Below, one piece after another: positions 16,543 to 25,363 of a stretch of DNA of 64,000 bases. The notes under the pieces were generated by a model, which worked only from the letters and a program-made list of their open reading frames with translations, did no database searches and was not told the DNA's origin. Within the stretch, counting starts at the first letter, position 1; each line of letters opens with the position of its first letter. The DNA comes from Sphingobacteriaceae bacterium GW460-11-11-14-LB5 (lineage in GTDB: Bacteria; Bacteroidota; Bacteroidia; Sphingobacteriales; Sphingobacteriaceae), in the NCBI GenBank assembly GCA_002151545.1, contig CP021237.1:744001-808000 (forward strand), in the 5' to 3' direction. The position numbers and the translations under genes are program-made.

Positions 16543-17079
16543 TTAAACTCCCTTTTCTGATTTTTCTTTCAGAAATTTTAGCCCATCTTCAAAATCCTTG
16601 CCGATCATTTTATCCATACTCACAAACACACACATCCACTTACTGATCAGGTTATTTTCTCCACTCATTGTCCAGGTTACCTTATTGCTGCTTCCCTCAG
16701 GTTGAATGTCGAATTTGGTGTCTGCTAAACTTTCAAAAGGTTCGATAAATTTTAATTCAATATCTACCTGTTTGTTAGGTGCTACACTTTTTATTTTCAT
16801 GTAGCCACTTCCTGTTTCCTTACCTTTCCATTCGTAGATATGCCCAGGTTCGCCAGCAACCCCACCATAGGTCGTTTTAGCTGTAGGCTCCATTTTTGCC
16901 CATGGATTCCATTTGTAGAATTCTTTAAAGTCCGCCACGTTTTTGTAAATCACACTGTCTGGAGCATTGATTACTGTAGACCTGGTAACGGTATAACTTT
17001 TAGGCAAGAAAAAGCCACCTACAATAATGATTATTGCCAATACGACAATAATGCCAAGTAAGATTTTTAGGAATTTCAT
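16543..17079 (-). CDS. SRPBCC family (START-like) protein with membrane anchor
   Basis: The 178-residue protein begins with a hydrophobic anchor (ILLGIIVVLAIIIIVGGFFL, about 6-25). A START/polyketide-cyclase fold follows: YTVTRSTVINAPDSVIYKNVADFKEF, the W-x-PWA segment (WNPWAKMEP), and YEWKGKETGSGYMKI. It ends in the helix MIGKDFEDGLKFLKE. SRPBCC proteins bind hydrophobic ligands; the ligand here is unknown. It is the last gene of a same-strand group with the truncated hemoglobin (64 bases upstream) and the protease. Confidence 0.8.
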   Translation of the reverse strand: MKFLKILLGIIVVLAIIIIVGGFFLPKSYTVTRSTVINAPDSVIYKNVADFKEFYKWNPWAKMEPTAKTTYGGVAGEPGHIYEWKGKETGSGYMKIKSVAPNKQVDIELKFIEPFESLADTKFDIQPEGSSNKVTWTMSGENNLISKWMCVFVSMDKMIGKDFEDGLKFLKEKSEKGV

Positions 17080-17143
17080 AATTTGATTTTAGTTTGGTTA
17101 ACTAAATTTATAAAGAAAGCAGTTGAAATCAAAGTAAAAAAAC

Positions 17144-17539
17144 TTAAACAATTTTAATCTTCGGTTGCGGTGCATTGATTTTGAAATGCATTAAATCGGC
17201 AATAGATTGTGCTTTTTGTTTGATCAGATCTGCATTAGCTCCCGCAAAAAGATCATTAACGGTTTGGAAGAATAGATTTTTCCAGGTTTCGAAGGCTTCA
17301 GTTTGTAGTGGTGTTTGCTCATTTAGTGTAAAATGGGTAAGCATAGGATTACCTTTATAAGTGGCCTTTCCAAAGAGAATGCTTTCCCAGAAATCGTACA
17401 TTTTTGGTAGGTGGTGCGACCAGTCTACTTTGGCAACATCGGTAAATATTGGCCCAATATGTTTGTTAAGGGCTACATTTTTATAAAACGTATCCACTAA
17501 AAGCATAATATCATTCCTGTCACTGATGTCGTTCTTCAT
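17144..17539 (-). CDS. group III truncated hemoglobin
   Basis: The 131-residue product fits truncated hemoglobins. It starts with DISDRNDIMLLVDTFYKNV, then the LPKMYDFWESILFGKATYKGNP region, and FTLNEQTPLQTEAFETWKNLF with the likely proximal histidine in LTHFTLNEQ. The lack of the glycine pairs of groups I and II and the WESILFG motif favour group III. The protein would bind haem and O2 or NO in the cytoplasm. It follows the retropepsin-like gene by nine bases. Confidence 0.85.
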   Translation of the reverse strand: MKNDISDRNDIMLLVDTFYKNVALNKHIGPIFTDVAKVDWSHHLPKMYDFWESILFGKATYKGNPMLTHFTLNEQTPLQTEAFETWKNLFFQTVNDLFAGANADLIKQKAQSIADLMHFKINAPQPKIKIV

Positions 17540-17548
17540 TACCTTGTA

Positions 17549-17974
17549 TTATTTATAAAGCCTGAGGATCATTTTCCTGTAATCAATAACGGCTTTATAT
17601 TGCATTAATATATCTCCGCCAATAATACTTATAATAGGTGGGTGGCCAAACTGTTGATACGTTTCGCTAACCGATTGCAGATCAAAAGCCACTGTTTCGT
17701 AGTTTTTGAGCTTTAACGGTCCGATTTTTAGTTCAGGGATCGTTGCCTGGATGGTAGTGGTGGTGGTAAAAAGGGTAGCTGCATTAATTTCGTCTGATAC
17801 CTGTAGGGTTTCAGAGAGGTGTTGCTCAATTAACGATTTATCGAATACACTACGTGAGGCACCAGTATCTAAAACTGCAAAATGTTTTTCCTTAAAAACA
17901 ACAACTTCCACCAAAAGGTGGAAGCCGTCATCTTGTAAGTTGATCAGTTTTAGTGGGATTGAAATTGATCTCAT
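17549..17974 (-). CDS. retropepsin-like aspartic protease
   Basis: A 141-residue single-domain protein with the aspartyl protease motif VLDTGASRSVFDKSL (Asp near residue 37) and the following flap strand. The second conserved element is SIIGGDILMQYKAVIDYRKM, where the ILG-like hydrophobic-Gly motif follows. Single-domain proteins like this must dimerise to form an active site, as in retroviral proteases. There is no signal peptide, so it is probably cytoplasmic. Substrate unknown. First gene of the three-gene minus-strand group. Confidence 0.78.
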   Translation of the reverse strand: MRSISIPLKLINLQDDGFHLLVEVVVFKEKHFAVLDTGASRSVFDKSLIEQHLSETLQVSDEINAATLFTTTTTIQATIPELKIGPLKLKNYETVAFDLQSVSETYQQFGHPPIISIIGGDILMQYKAVIDYRKMILRLYK

Positions 17975-17989
17975 TATTTATTGCTGTCT

Positions 17990-18130
17990 ACTGTCCTTCG
18001 ATTAAACTCAGGATGACAATTTATTTAAGTGAAAAAAAGCCCCGGATTACAAAAATACACGGATGATAAATCTATTCCGTGCTTCTGTGTTTACGTGGCA
18101 AAAAAATCTTTTATCTTTCTGTGGCAAAAA
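17990..18130. repeat. intergenic repeat remnants between convergent genes
   Basis: Bases 17992-18020 contain a ctgtccttcgattaaactcaggatgac unit of the cctgag/ctcagg family. Bases 18035-18130 contain cacggatgataaatc and ttccgtgcttctgtgtttacgtggc, a unit also seen at 16500-16525, 41200-41220 and, in another form, 55624-55697. Confidence 0.5.
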
Positions 18131-18146
18131 ATAAAGTATGTTGGTG

Positions 18147-19085
18147 TTAAACCAACTTCATTTCTGCCAGTACACTGTTCATATTCCTTACCGCATCGGC
18201 ACTTTTGTTAAATGCAGCCTGCTCATCATCGGTTAATTTAAAATCGATGATTTTTTCCCATCCATTACGGCCAATAATTACCGGTACACCTAAACAGATA
18301 TCTTCCTGTCCGTATTCTCCTTCGAGGGAAACACAGCAGGTAAATAATTTTTTCTCATCACGTAAAATCGCTTCAACCAGTGCAGCACCTGCAGCACCTG
18401 GTGCGTACCAGGCAGAAGTGCCAATTAAACCTGTTAAAGTAGCACCACCAACCATCGTATCTGCTGCAACTTTATCCAGCGTAGCTTTATCCAGTAAATT
18501 ACTTACTGGTAAACTTTGGTACGTAGCTAAACGGGTTAAAGGAATCATCGTGGTATCGCCATGGCCTCCAATCACAAAGCCCTGTAAATCGTTTGGATTG
18601 CAATTTAAAGCTTGCGATAAATAAAATTTGAAACGGGAGCTATCTAAGGTTCCACCCATGCCGATAATGCGGTTTTTAGGCAGACCTAATGATTTTAAAG
18701 CTAAATAGGTCATCGTATCCATCGGATTACTAATCACGATGAAAATGGCTTCAGGAGAGAATTTTAAAATATTTTCGGCAACACCTTTAACAATACCAGC
18801 ATTAATACCTATGAGTTCTTCTCTGGTCATCCCTGGTTTACGGGGCAAGCCTGAAGTAATTACCACGACATCAGAACCAGCAGTTTTGCTGTAATCGCCT
18901 GTTACACCGGTAATTTTGGTGTCGAAACCCAAAAGGGTTGCAGTTTGCATCATGTCGATTGCCTTGCCTTCGGCAAAACCCTCTTTAATATCTAACAGGA
19001 CAAGTTCGTTCGCCAATTCTTTGCGGGCAATATTATCTGCACAAGTGGCACCAACTGCGCCTGCGCCAACAACCGTTACTTTCAT
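18147..19085 (-). CDS. mdh: malate dehydrogenase
   Basis: The 312-residue NAD-dependent enzyme of the LDH-like malate dehydrogenase type oxidises malate to oxaloacetate in the TCA cycle. The Rossmann motif is VVGAGAVGATCADN (about 4-17) followed by the NAD-selective acidic LLDIKEG. Substrate-binding arginines are in GLPRKPGMTREEL (about 80-92) and NRIIGMGGTLDSSRF; the catalytic His is in VIGGHGDTTMIP (near 175). No other TCA gene is adjacent. Confidence 0.95.
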   Translation of the reverse strand: MKVTVVGAGAVGATCADNIARKELANELVLLDIKEGFAEGKAIDMMQTATLLGFDTKITGVTGDYSKTAGSDVVVITSGLPRKPGMTREELIGINAGIVKGVAENILKFSPEAIFIVISNPMDTMTYLALKSLGLPKNRIIGMGGTLDSSRFKFYLSQALNCNPNDLQGFVIGGHGDTTMIPLTRLATYQSLPVSNLLDKATLDKVAADTMVGGATLTGLIGTSAWYAPGAAGAALVEAILRDEKKLFTCCVSLEGEYGQEDICLGVPVIIGRNGWEKIIDFKLTDDEQAAFNKSADAVRNMNSVLAEMKLV

Positions 19086-19235
19086 ATATTTTATTTTAAT
19101 GGTTTGCGTATCGTTAAATATTTAATCGAAGGTAGAAATAAATATAAGGTTTAAAAATCCTTTTCAAAACTTTATAATTTGATGATGGTTTACTTAATAA
19201 GTTCAAAAGCAGAAGCATAAAAGTAAAGGCCAATT

Positions 19236-19688
19236 ATGGAAAACAAACCCATTTCAAATATCGATTATAAAGCCTTTGAAGGTAAATGGTATTCATTATA
19301 TTCCATCCCAACATTATTGGATAAACATTGGAAACAAACTACCGAAACCTACACGCTGGCCGACAACGATCATTTTGATGTTTATACTACTTATCACAAA
19401 GAAGGAAAACCTGAAGAAAAGTCGATCACTTCCAAACTGTTTTTCGATGAAGAAAAGCATGATGGTGATATGAAGGCACAATTTTTATGGCCTTTTAAAA
19501 TCGGTTACTGGATTATCGAACTGGCTGACGATTATAGTTATGTGGTTGTAGGTCATCCCGATGAAAAGTACCTGTTTATTATGGCACGCGAACCCAAGAT
19601 GGAGGCCGATTTATTGGTGCACATCATCGAAAGGTGCAGGCAGAAGGGGTATGACGTAAGTGAGTTGGTGAGTCAGGAGCATTTTTAA
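19236..19688 (+). CDS. lipocalin family protein (Blc-like)
   Basis: A 150-residue protein with the lipocalin G-x-W motif at the start (DYKAFEGKWYSLYSIPTLLD, about 10-29). Alternating strands follow, including WPFKIGYWIIELADDYSYVVVGHP (the FxxxYWI, ADDYSYxxVG pattern of bacterial Blc), and a C-terminal helix. No signal peptide is seen, unlike the outer-membrane lipoprotein Blc, so a cytoplasmic place is more likely. Lipocalins bind small hydrophobic molecules. Monocistronic, divergent from mdh. Confidence 0.85.
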   Translation: MENKPISNIDYKAFEGKWYSLYSIPTLLDKHWKQTTETYTLADNDHFDVYTTYHKEGKPEEKSITSKLFFDEEKHDGDMKAQFLWPFKIGYWIIELADDYSYVVVGHPDEKYLFIMAREPKMEADLLVHIIERCRQKGYDVSELVSQEHF

Positions 19689-19695
19689 AAATTTC

Positions 19696-19757
19696 CTGTC
19701 ATTCTGAGGGGGTAATTTATGGTGTAAAAATCAATAGGAATGACAGATTTTTTTTTT
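19696..19757 (+). terminator. terminator after the lipocalin gene
   Basis: ctgtcattc (19696-19704) and gaatgacag (19738-19746) form a stem with a 33-base loop, followed by a run of nine or more T. It starts seven bases after the stop. The arm sequence belongs to the gtcattctgag/gaatgac repeat type. Confidence 0.65.
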
Positions 19758-19914
19758 GGCAAATGGCAGTCTGCAAGATATCGTAATTGCGAGGAAGGCT
19801 TTTCGTTTCTCCTTGCAATAAAGAGCTTTCTATTGGATTCTGTTAATGATAGCTTAGTCAAGAATCCCATCGCTCAATTATAAAACCGGTTTGGAAAGCA
19901 GTTACAGTGAAATG

Positions 19915-20090
19915 TGGGTTATTACAGTCCCGCTATACGCTTTATCCCGATAGAAAAAATCGGGATGTTCGCTCCTATCGGGTTTATTTACTGTGGATAG
20001 GAGCACAGACTGCCCAACCTAAACCCGACCGTAGCGGTATGCTGATTTTTCATCAGCAGAAGCGGGGGCGGGACTGAAAAGAGCGATGAA
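19915..20090. repeat. cccgct...agcggg intergenic repeat copy
   Basis: An imperfect long inverted repeat: tcccgctatacgctttatcccgat, then atcgggatgttcgctcc, and at the far end gaccgtagcggtatgctgat and cagaagcgggggcgggact. It contains nested hairpins (cccgat...atcggg, tgctgat...atcagca). The remaining bases to dnaE hold no gene; the few short open frames have no family features. Confidence 0.7.
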
Positions 20091-20250
20091 AAACCGAACC
20101 CCACATTTCCCAAAAAAAAACTTTTGAAGTTATTATGCCTTTTTTTCTGATTGGGAAAGCAATCGCAGTGCCGATTAGGACGGAATATATTTTCTTATTT
20201 TCCACCATATTTTGTTGATAAAATCTGACAAAAGCACCTGCCAAAATTCC

Positions 20251-20258
20251 TATTTTTG
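20251..20258 (+). promoter_or_regulatory. possible -7 box of dnaE
   Basis: TATTTTTG matches TAnnTTTG exactly, 45 bases before the dnaE start. The nearest upstream TTG is farther than the usual spacing, so this is tentative. Confidence 0.35.
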
Positions 20259-20302
20259 AAGAACCGTTATTATTCTGAAACGGTTAATTCTTTAAGCACA
20301 AT

Positions 20303-23300
20303 ATGTATTTAATTTTTGATACTGAAACCACTGGTTTGCCTCGTAATTATAACGCACCCATTACCGATACGGATAACTGGCCACGTTGTATACAAATTGC
20401 ATGGCAACTGCACGATGAGATGGGGAGATTGGTTGAGCATCAGGATTATCTGGTTAAACCAGAGGGATTTAATATTCCGTACGATGCAGAGCGGATTCAT
20501 GGTATTTCTACCGAACTGGCTACCGAACAGGGTATTGGTTTCGACGAGATGCTGGCGAAGTTTAACGAAGTTTTAAACAAGGCCAAATTTATTGTAGGCC
20601 AGAATGTGGGCTTCGATGTGAACATTATGGGCTGTGAGTTCCACCGTTTTGGTGTAGCCAACCGTTTGGCAGAGATGCCCGTTTTGGATACCTGTACTGA
20701 GGTTACCGCACAGCTTTTACAATTACCAGGAGGTAGGGGTGGAAGGTTTAAACTGCCAACCTTAACCGAGTTACATTCTTATTTGTTTGGCGTTCCATTT
20801 AACGAAGCCCACAATGCAACTGCCGATGTGGAAGCAACTACACGTTGTTTCCTGGAATTGGTAAAAAGAGAGGTTTTTAAAAAAGAAGAATTACAGGTTG
20901 ATGTAGAATATTTCCCTCGTTTTAGAGAGGTAAACCCAGCTACCATTGAAGGTGTTGGATTAAAACACATCAATTTAAAGGCAGCTTCTGATGAAATCCG
21001 CAAACGTTTACAAAAAGCCGAAGGCGGCGGAATTTCGAAGCAGGAACTTGCCGGGAACAAACAGGAACTGGCAGCAGCAACTTTTGTACATTTACATAAC
21101 CATACCCAGTTTTCGGTACTGCAAAGTACCATCAGTATCCCCGATCTGGTAAAAGCTGCGGCAGCACAAAAAATGCCTGCAGTAGCCATGACCGATCATG
21201 CGAACATGATGGGGGCTTTTCATTTTGTAAACAATGTTTTAAACCACAACAAAGCCGCCGAAGCGAAAAATGCTGCCGCAATTGAGGCGGGCGAACGTCC
21301 AACTGAAGTGGTAATGACGCCGATTGTTGGAGTAGAATTTTTTGTTTGTAATAATCACTTAGACCGGACCGCTAAAGACAACGGTTACCAGATGGTACTG
21401 TTGGCGAAAAATAAAAAAGGCTATCATAATTTAGCTAAAATGTCTTCTATCGCTTATACCAAAGGTTTTTATTACGTTCCACGTATTGATAGGGAAGTAA
21501 TTGAACAGTATAAAGATGATATTATTGTTTTATCGGGTAACCTTTCCGGGGAGATTTCGAATAAAATTTTAAACATGGGCGAGAGCCAGGCTGAAGAAGC
21601 GCTGATCTGGTGGAAAAACATGTTTGGCGATGATTTCTATGTGGAGGTGATGCGTCACAATCAGGAAGATGAAGACCGTGTAAACGAATCGTTGATTGCA
21701 TTGGCTCGTAAACATGCTGTTAAATTGGTCGCCACCAATAATACCTATTACATTAACAAAAAGGATGCGAATGCCCACGATATTTTGCTTTGTGTAAAAG
21801 ATGGCGAAAAACAGGCCACACCAATTGGCCGTGGCCGTGGTTACCGTTATGGTTTGCCCAATCAGGAATATTATTTCAAATCTGGCGATGAAATGAAATC
21901 GCTTTTTGCCGATTTGCCAGAGGCGATTGTCAATATAAAAGAAATTGTAGATAAGATCGAAATCTACAAACTTGCCCGTGAAGTACTCTTACCTAAATTC
22001 GATATTCCTGAAGAGTTTTTGGTTGCTGAGGACGAAGCCGACGGTGGAAAACGTGGGGAGAATAAATTTTTACGTCACCTTACTTACGAGGGTGCCAAGA
22101 AACGTTATGGTGTATTAACCCCTGAAGTTACCGAACGTTTAGATTTCGAATTACAAACCATTGAGAAAACCGGTTATCCGGGTTATTTCTTAATTGTACA
22201 GGATTTTATTGCCGAAGCCCGTCGCAGGGATGTTTCGGTAGGCCCTGGCCGTGGCTCTGCAGCCGGATCGGTAGTGGCTTATTGTTTGTGGATTACGAAT
22301 ATCGATCCCATTAAGTACGATCTCCTTTTTGAGCGTTTCTTAAATCCCGATCGTGTATCCATGCCCGATATTGATATCGATTTTGACGATGAGGGCCGTG
22401 GCCGTGTAATGGAATATGTAATTGGCAAATATGGCTCCAGCCAGGTGGCACAAATTATCACTTATGGAACCATGGCCGCCAAATCTTCTATCCGAGATAC
22501 AGCAAGGGTGTTGGATTTGCCGCTTTTTGAAGCAGATAAGATTGCCAAGCTGATTCCGAACATGAAGCTCGCCAAAATCTTTACGCTGGATGAGAAAACA
22601 CTAAAAGAAGCTTTGCGTCCTGATGAATATGAACGCGTTGTTGAATTGAAAAACCTTGGAGGCTTAAAAGATTTGAGTGCCGAAACCATTCAACAGGCAC
22701 AGATTTTAGAAGGCTCTTTGCGGAATACCGGTATCCATGCCTGCGGGGTGATTATTACGCCAAGCGATATTACCAATTTCGTTCCTGTTTCTACAGCAAA
22801 AGACTCTGATTTATATGTTACCCAATTTGATAACTCGGTTGTAGAAAGCGCGGGTTTATTAAAAATGGACTTTTTGGGTTTAAAAACCCTTACCCTGATT
22901 AAAGATACCGTAAAACTGGTTAAAAAACGCTTTGGTATCGATCTCGATCCGGATAACTTTCCCATCGATGATGTTTTAACCTACGAGCTTTTCCAGCGGG
23001 GTGAAACCATCGGGATTTTCCAGTACGAGAGTCCGGGTATGCAGAAATACATGAAGGAGCTGAAACCAACGGTTTTCGACGATTTAATTGCGATGAACGC
23101 ATTATATCGCCCAGGACCAATGGAGTACATTCCGAGTTTCGTTCGCCGTAAAAATGGCGAAGAAGAAATTAAGTACGATTTAGATGCCTGCGAAGAGTAT
23201 TTGAAAGAAACCTACGGAATTACCGTTTACCAGGAGCAGGTAATGCTTTTATCGCAGAAACTGGCTGGATTTACCAAAGGTGAGGCCGACGTGCTGCGTA

Positions 23301-24736
23301 AGGCGATGGGTAAGAAACAGAAAGACGTTCTGGATAAAATGAAACCAAAGTTTGTGAAACAAGCGGCCGAAAAAGGTCATGATGCCACAACTTTAGAAAA
23401 AATATGGAAAGATTGGGAAGCTTTTGCATCCTACGCTTTTAACAAATCGCACTCTACCTGTTATGCATGGATTGCCTATCAAACAGCTTATTTAAAAGCA
23501 CATTATCCTGCTGAATATATGGCTGCGGTACTGTCGAACAATATGAGTGATATTAAACAGGTAGCCTTCTTTATGGAAGAATGTCGCCAGATGAGCGTTA
23601 CGGTATTGGGACCTGATGTGAACGAATCTGATCTCAAATTCTCGGTAAATGCCAAAGGCGAGGTTCGTTTTGGAATGTCGGCAGTAAAAGGTGTGGGTGA
23701 AAAGGCGGTAGAAAGTATTATTGAAGAAAGATTAGCAAATGGGCCTTATGGTAATGTATATGATTTTGCTAAACGTTCCAATACCCGTATTGTAAATAAA
23801 AAAGCTTACGAGAGTTTTGTTTATAGCGGCGCTTTCGATGCATTTGGAGGTCATAGGGCACAGTATTTTTATATCGGCCCGAACGATAAAATGAATGGCA
23901 TTGAAAAGATTATTAAATATGCCAACGATTTTCAGAACAATGAAAGTACCTCACAAGCTTCCTTGTTCGGGGGGTCTAAAGCTGATCTGATTTTAGAACC
24001 AAGTTTGCCGGTTTCGCCTGAATGGGCATTAATGGACAGGTTAAAATACGAAAAGGATGCGATTGGGATTTTCCTTTCCGGTCACCCTCTGGATAATTAT
24101 AAACTCGAACTCGATAAATTCTGTACCCATGGGGTTAAACAGCTAAGCATCATCAATAAGGTGCGTATGGGCGATAACAATGAAGATATATTGGCTGAAT
24201 TCGAAAAACTAAAAAACCGTGAGCTTTGTGTAGGTGGACTTGTAGTCACCGCATCGCAAAGGATTACCAAAACAGGTAAGCCATTTGGTACTTTTGTTTT
24301 CGAAGATTACGACGATGCCAGTGAAATGGCCTTGTTCGGCGAAGATTTTTTAAAGTTTAAATCGTTTTTAACAGAAGGATATTTCTTACAGATCAGAGGT
24401 AGGGTAGGCGAGCGTTTCGGTAAAGCCGGTGATTGGGAATTTAAAATCACAGCAATTAACCTAATGTCTGAGCTGAGGGATAAATTAGCTAAAAGTTTAA
24501 CGATCCAGGTGCCGATTGAGCGGGTTAACGATCAGCTGATGCGCGAGATTGAAGCCATACTAGCAGACAATAAGGCAAACTCTGAGCAGCAAAACTGCCA
24601 ACTTAACTTCGCTATTTTTGATCGGGAAAAGGAGATTATGCTGGATATGCCTTCCAAAAACCTTAAAATAAATCCAAGCAATAAGTTTTTAGAACAATTA
24701 CTCGGGCTTAATGTTGTAAATTACAAGCTGAACTAA
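20303..24736 (+). CDS. dnaE: DNA polymerase III alpha subunit with N-terminal exonuclease domain
   Basis: The replicative polymerase has 1477 residues, longer than the ~1160 of E. coli DnaE. An extra N-terminal DnaQ-like domain (about 1-195) has exonuclease motifs: Exo I FDTETTGLP (Asp6, Glu8), Exo II NVGFDVNIMG and Exo III HNATADVEATTR. A PHP domain starts near residue 262 (FVHLHNHTQFS, then AMTDHANMMG). The polymerase core carries GPGRGSAAGS (about 651) and the catalytic triad region MPDIDIDFDDEGRGR (from 687). Next come YNKSHSTCYAWIAY-type finger residues, a helix-hairpin-helix, an OB fold and the C-terminal tail. The family arrangement gives polymerase and proofreading in one chain. Monocistronic. 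Confidence 0.95.
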   Translation: MYLIFDTETTGLPRNYNAPITDTDNWPRCIQIAWQLHDEMGRLVEHQDYLVKPEGFNIPYDAERIHGISTELATEQGIGFDEMLAKFNEVLNKAKFIVGQNVGFDVNIMGCEFHRFGVANRLAEMPVLDTCTEVTAQLLQLPGGRGGRFKLPTLTELHSYLFGVPFNEAHNATADVEATTRCFLELVKREVFKKEELQVDVEYFPRFREVNPATIEGVGLKHINLKAASDEIRKRLQKAEGGGISKQELAGNKQELAAATFVHLHNHTQFSVLQSTISIPDLVKAAAAQKMPAVAMTDHANMMGAFHFVNNVLNHNKAAEAKNAAAIEAGERPTEVVMTPIVGVEFFVCNNHLDRTAKDNGYQMVLLAKNKKGYHNLAKMSSIAYTKGFYYVPRIDREVIEQYKDDIIVLSGNLSGEISNKILNMGESQAEEALIWWKNMFGDDFYVEVMRHNQEDEDRVNESLIALARKHAVKLVATNNTYYINKKDANAHDILLCVKDGEKQATPIGRGRGYRYGLPNQEYYFKSGDEMKSLFADLPEAIVNIKEIVDKIEIYKLAREVLLPKFDIPEEFLVAEDEADGGKRGENKFLRHLTYEGAKKRYGVLTPEVTERLDFELQTIEKTGYPGYFLIVQDFIAEARRRDVSVGPGRGSAAGSVVAYCLWITNIDPIKYDLLFERFLNPDRVSMPDIDIDFDDEGRGRVMEYVIGKYGSSQVAQIITYGTMAAKSSIRDTARVLDLPLFEADKIAKLIPNMKLAKIFTLDEKTLKEALRPDEYERVVELKNLGGLKDLSAETIQQAQILEGSLRNTGIHACGVIITPSDITNFVPVSTAKDSDLYVTQFDNSVVESAGLLKMDFLGLKTLTLIKDTVKLVKKRFGIDLDPDNFPIDDVLTYELFQRGETIGIFQYESPGMQKYMKELKPTVFDDLIAMNALYRPGPMEYIPSFVRRKNGEEEIKYDLDACEEYLKETYGITVYQEQVMLLSQKLAGFTKGEADVLRKAMGKKQKDVLDKMKPKFVKQAAEKGHDATTLEKIWKDWEAFASYAFNKSHSTCYAWIAYQTAYLKAHYPAEYMAAVLSNNMSDIKQVAFFMEECRQMSVTVLGPDVNESDLKFSVNAKGEVRFGMSAVKGVGEKAVESIIEERLANGPYGNVYDFAKRSNTRIVNKKAYESFVYSGAFDAFGGHRAQYFYIGPNDKMNGIEKIIKYANDFQNNESTSQASLFGGSKADLILEPSLPVSPEWALMDRLKYEKDAIGIFLSGHPLDNYKLELDKFCTHGVKQLSIINKVRMGDNNEDILAEFEKLKNRELCVGGLVVTASQRITKTGKPFGTFVFEDYDDASEMALFGEDFLKFKSFLTEGYFLQIRGRVGERFGKAGDWEFKITAINLMSELRDKLAKSLTIQVPIERVNDQLMREIEAILADNKANSEQQNCQLNFAIFDREKEIMLDMPSKNLKINPSNKFLEQLLGLNVVNYKLN

Positions 24737-24843
24737 GCGATACGCGTTTGGCGCCGAGCGTTTAGCCCATCTAACGCAAAACGCAATACGCCCACCGCTT
24801 TCCGCATTTACCAAAATAATGTCAAATTGACATTGCGGATGGG

Positions 24844-24872
24844 TTGGCATTACAATTGAATACATATATTTG
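24844..24872 (+). promoter_or_regulatory. trxA promoter
   Basis: TTG at 24844-24846 and TATATTTG (24865-24872), an exact TAnnTTTG, are separated by 18 bases. The ATG at 24891 follows. This placement also argues against the upstream TTG start at 24870, which would lie inside the -7 box. Confidence 0.55.
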
Positions 24873-24890
24873 AACATAAAAAAAATAATT

Positions 24891-25211
24891 ATGGCATTAG
24901 AAATCACAGATGCAAACTTCGAGGAGCTTGTATTAAAATCAGATAAACCCGTATTAGTAGATTTTTGGGCAGAATGGTGTGGCCCTTGTCGCATGGTTGG
25001 TCCAGTAGTAGAAGAAATCGCAAAAGAGTATGATGGTAAAGCGGTAGTTGGAAAAGTAAACGTTGATAACAACCCTCAAATTTCAATGCAGTTTGGTATC
25101 CGTAACATCCCAGCTTTATTATACTTTAAAGATGGTCAGGTTGTAGACAAACAAGTTGGTGCTGTTCCAAAATCAGTATTAGCAGAAAAATTAAACAAGC
25201 AATTAGTTTAA
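24891..25211 (+). CDS. trxA: thioredoxin
   Basis: The ATG at 24891 gives a 106-residue protein, the normal thioredoxin size ([20 protein letters not shown]). An in-frame TTG at 24870 would add seven residues but overlaps the promoter, so it was not chosen. The active site is [13 protein letters not shown] (Cys about 31 and 34), with cis-Pro in [13 protein letters not shown]. It reduces protein disulfides in the cytoplasm with thioredoxin reductase (not in the window). Confidence 0.95.
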   Translation: MALEITDANFEELVLKSDKPVLVDFWAEWCGPCRMVGPVVEEIAKEYDGKAVVGKVNVDNNPQISMQFGIRNIPALLYFKDGQVVDKQVGAVPKSVLAEKLNKQLV

Positions 25212-25284
25212 ATAAAGGTTGAAGGTAAAAGGTAGAGGGTTTAAGGTAAACGCAAAATCTTCAAAACTTCACTAATAATATTAC

Positions 25285-25322
25285 AAAAACCCAGGTTCAT
25301 TTGATGGATTTGGGTTTTTTAT
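25285..25322 (+). terminator. trxA terminator
   Basis: aaaaaccca (25285-25293) and tgggttttt (25311-25319) pair and run into T-rich sequence, about 75 bases after the stop. Between them lies an aaggttgaaggtaaaagg block like those at 1862 and 48930. Confidence 0.65.
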
Positions 25323-25363
25323 TGCAAACATAATTTTGTTTCTTTAATAAAAAACTAACAATC

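Noticed and set aside
19685..20244. Small open frames in the lipocalin-dnaE gap
   Set aside because: They are 60-63 residues, lack family features and overlap the terminator or the cccgct repeat.
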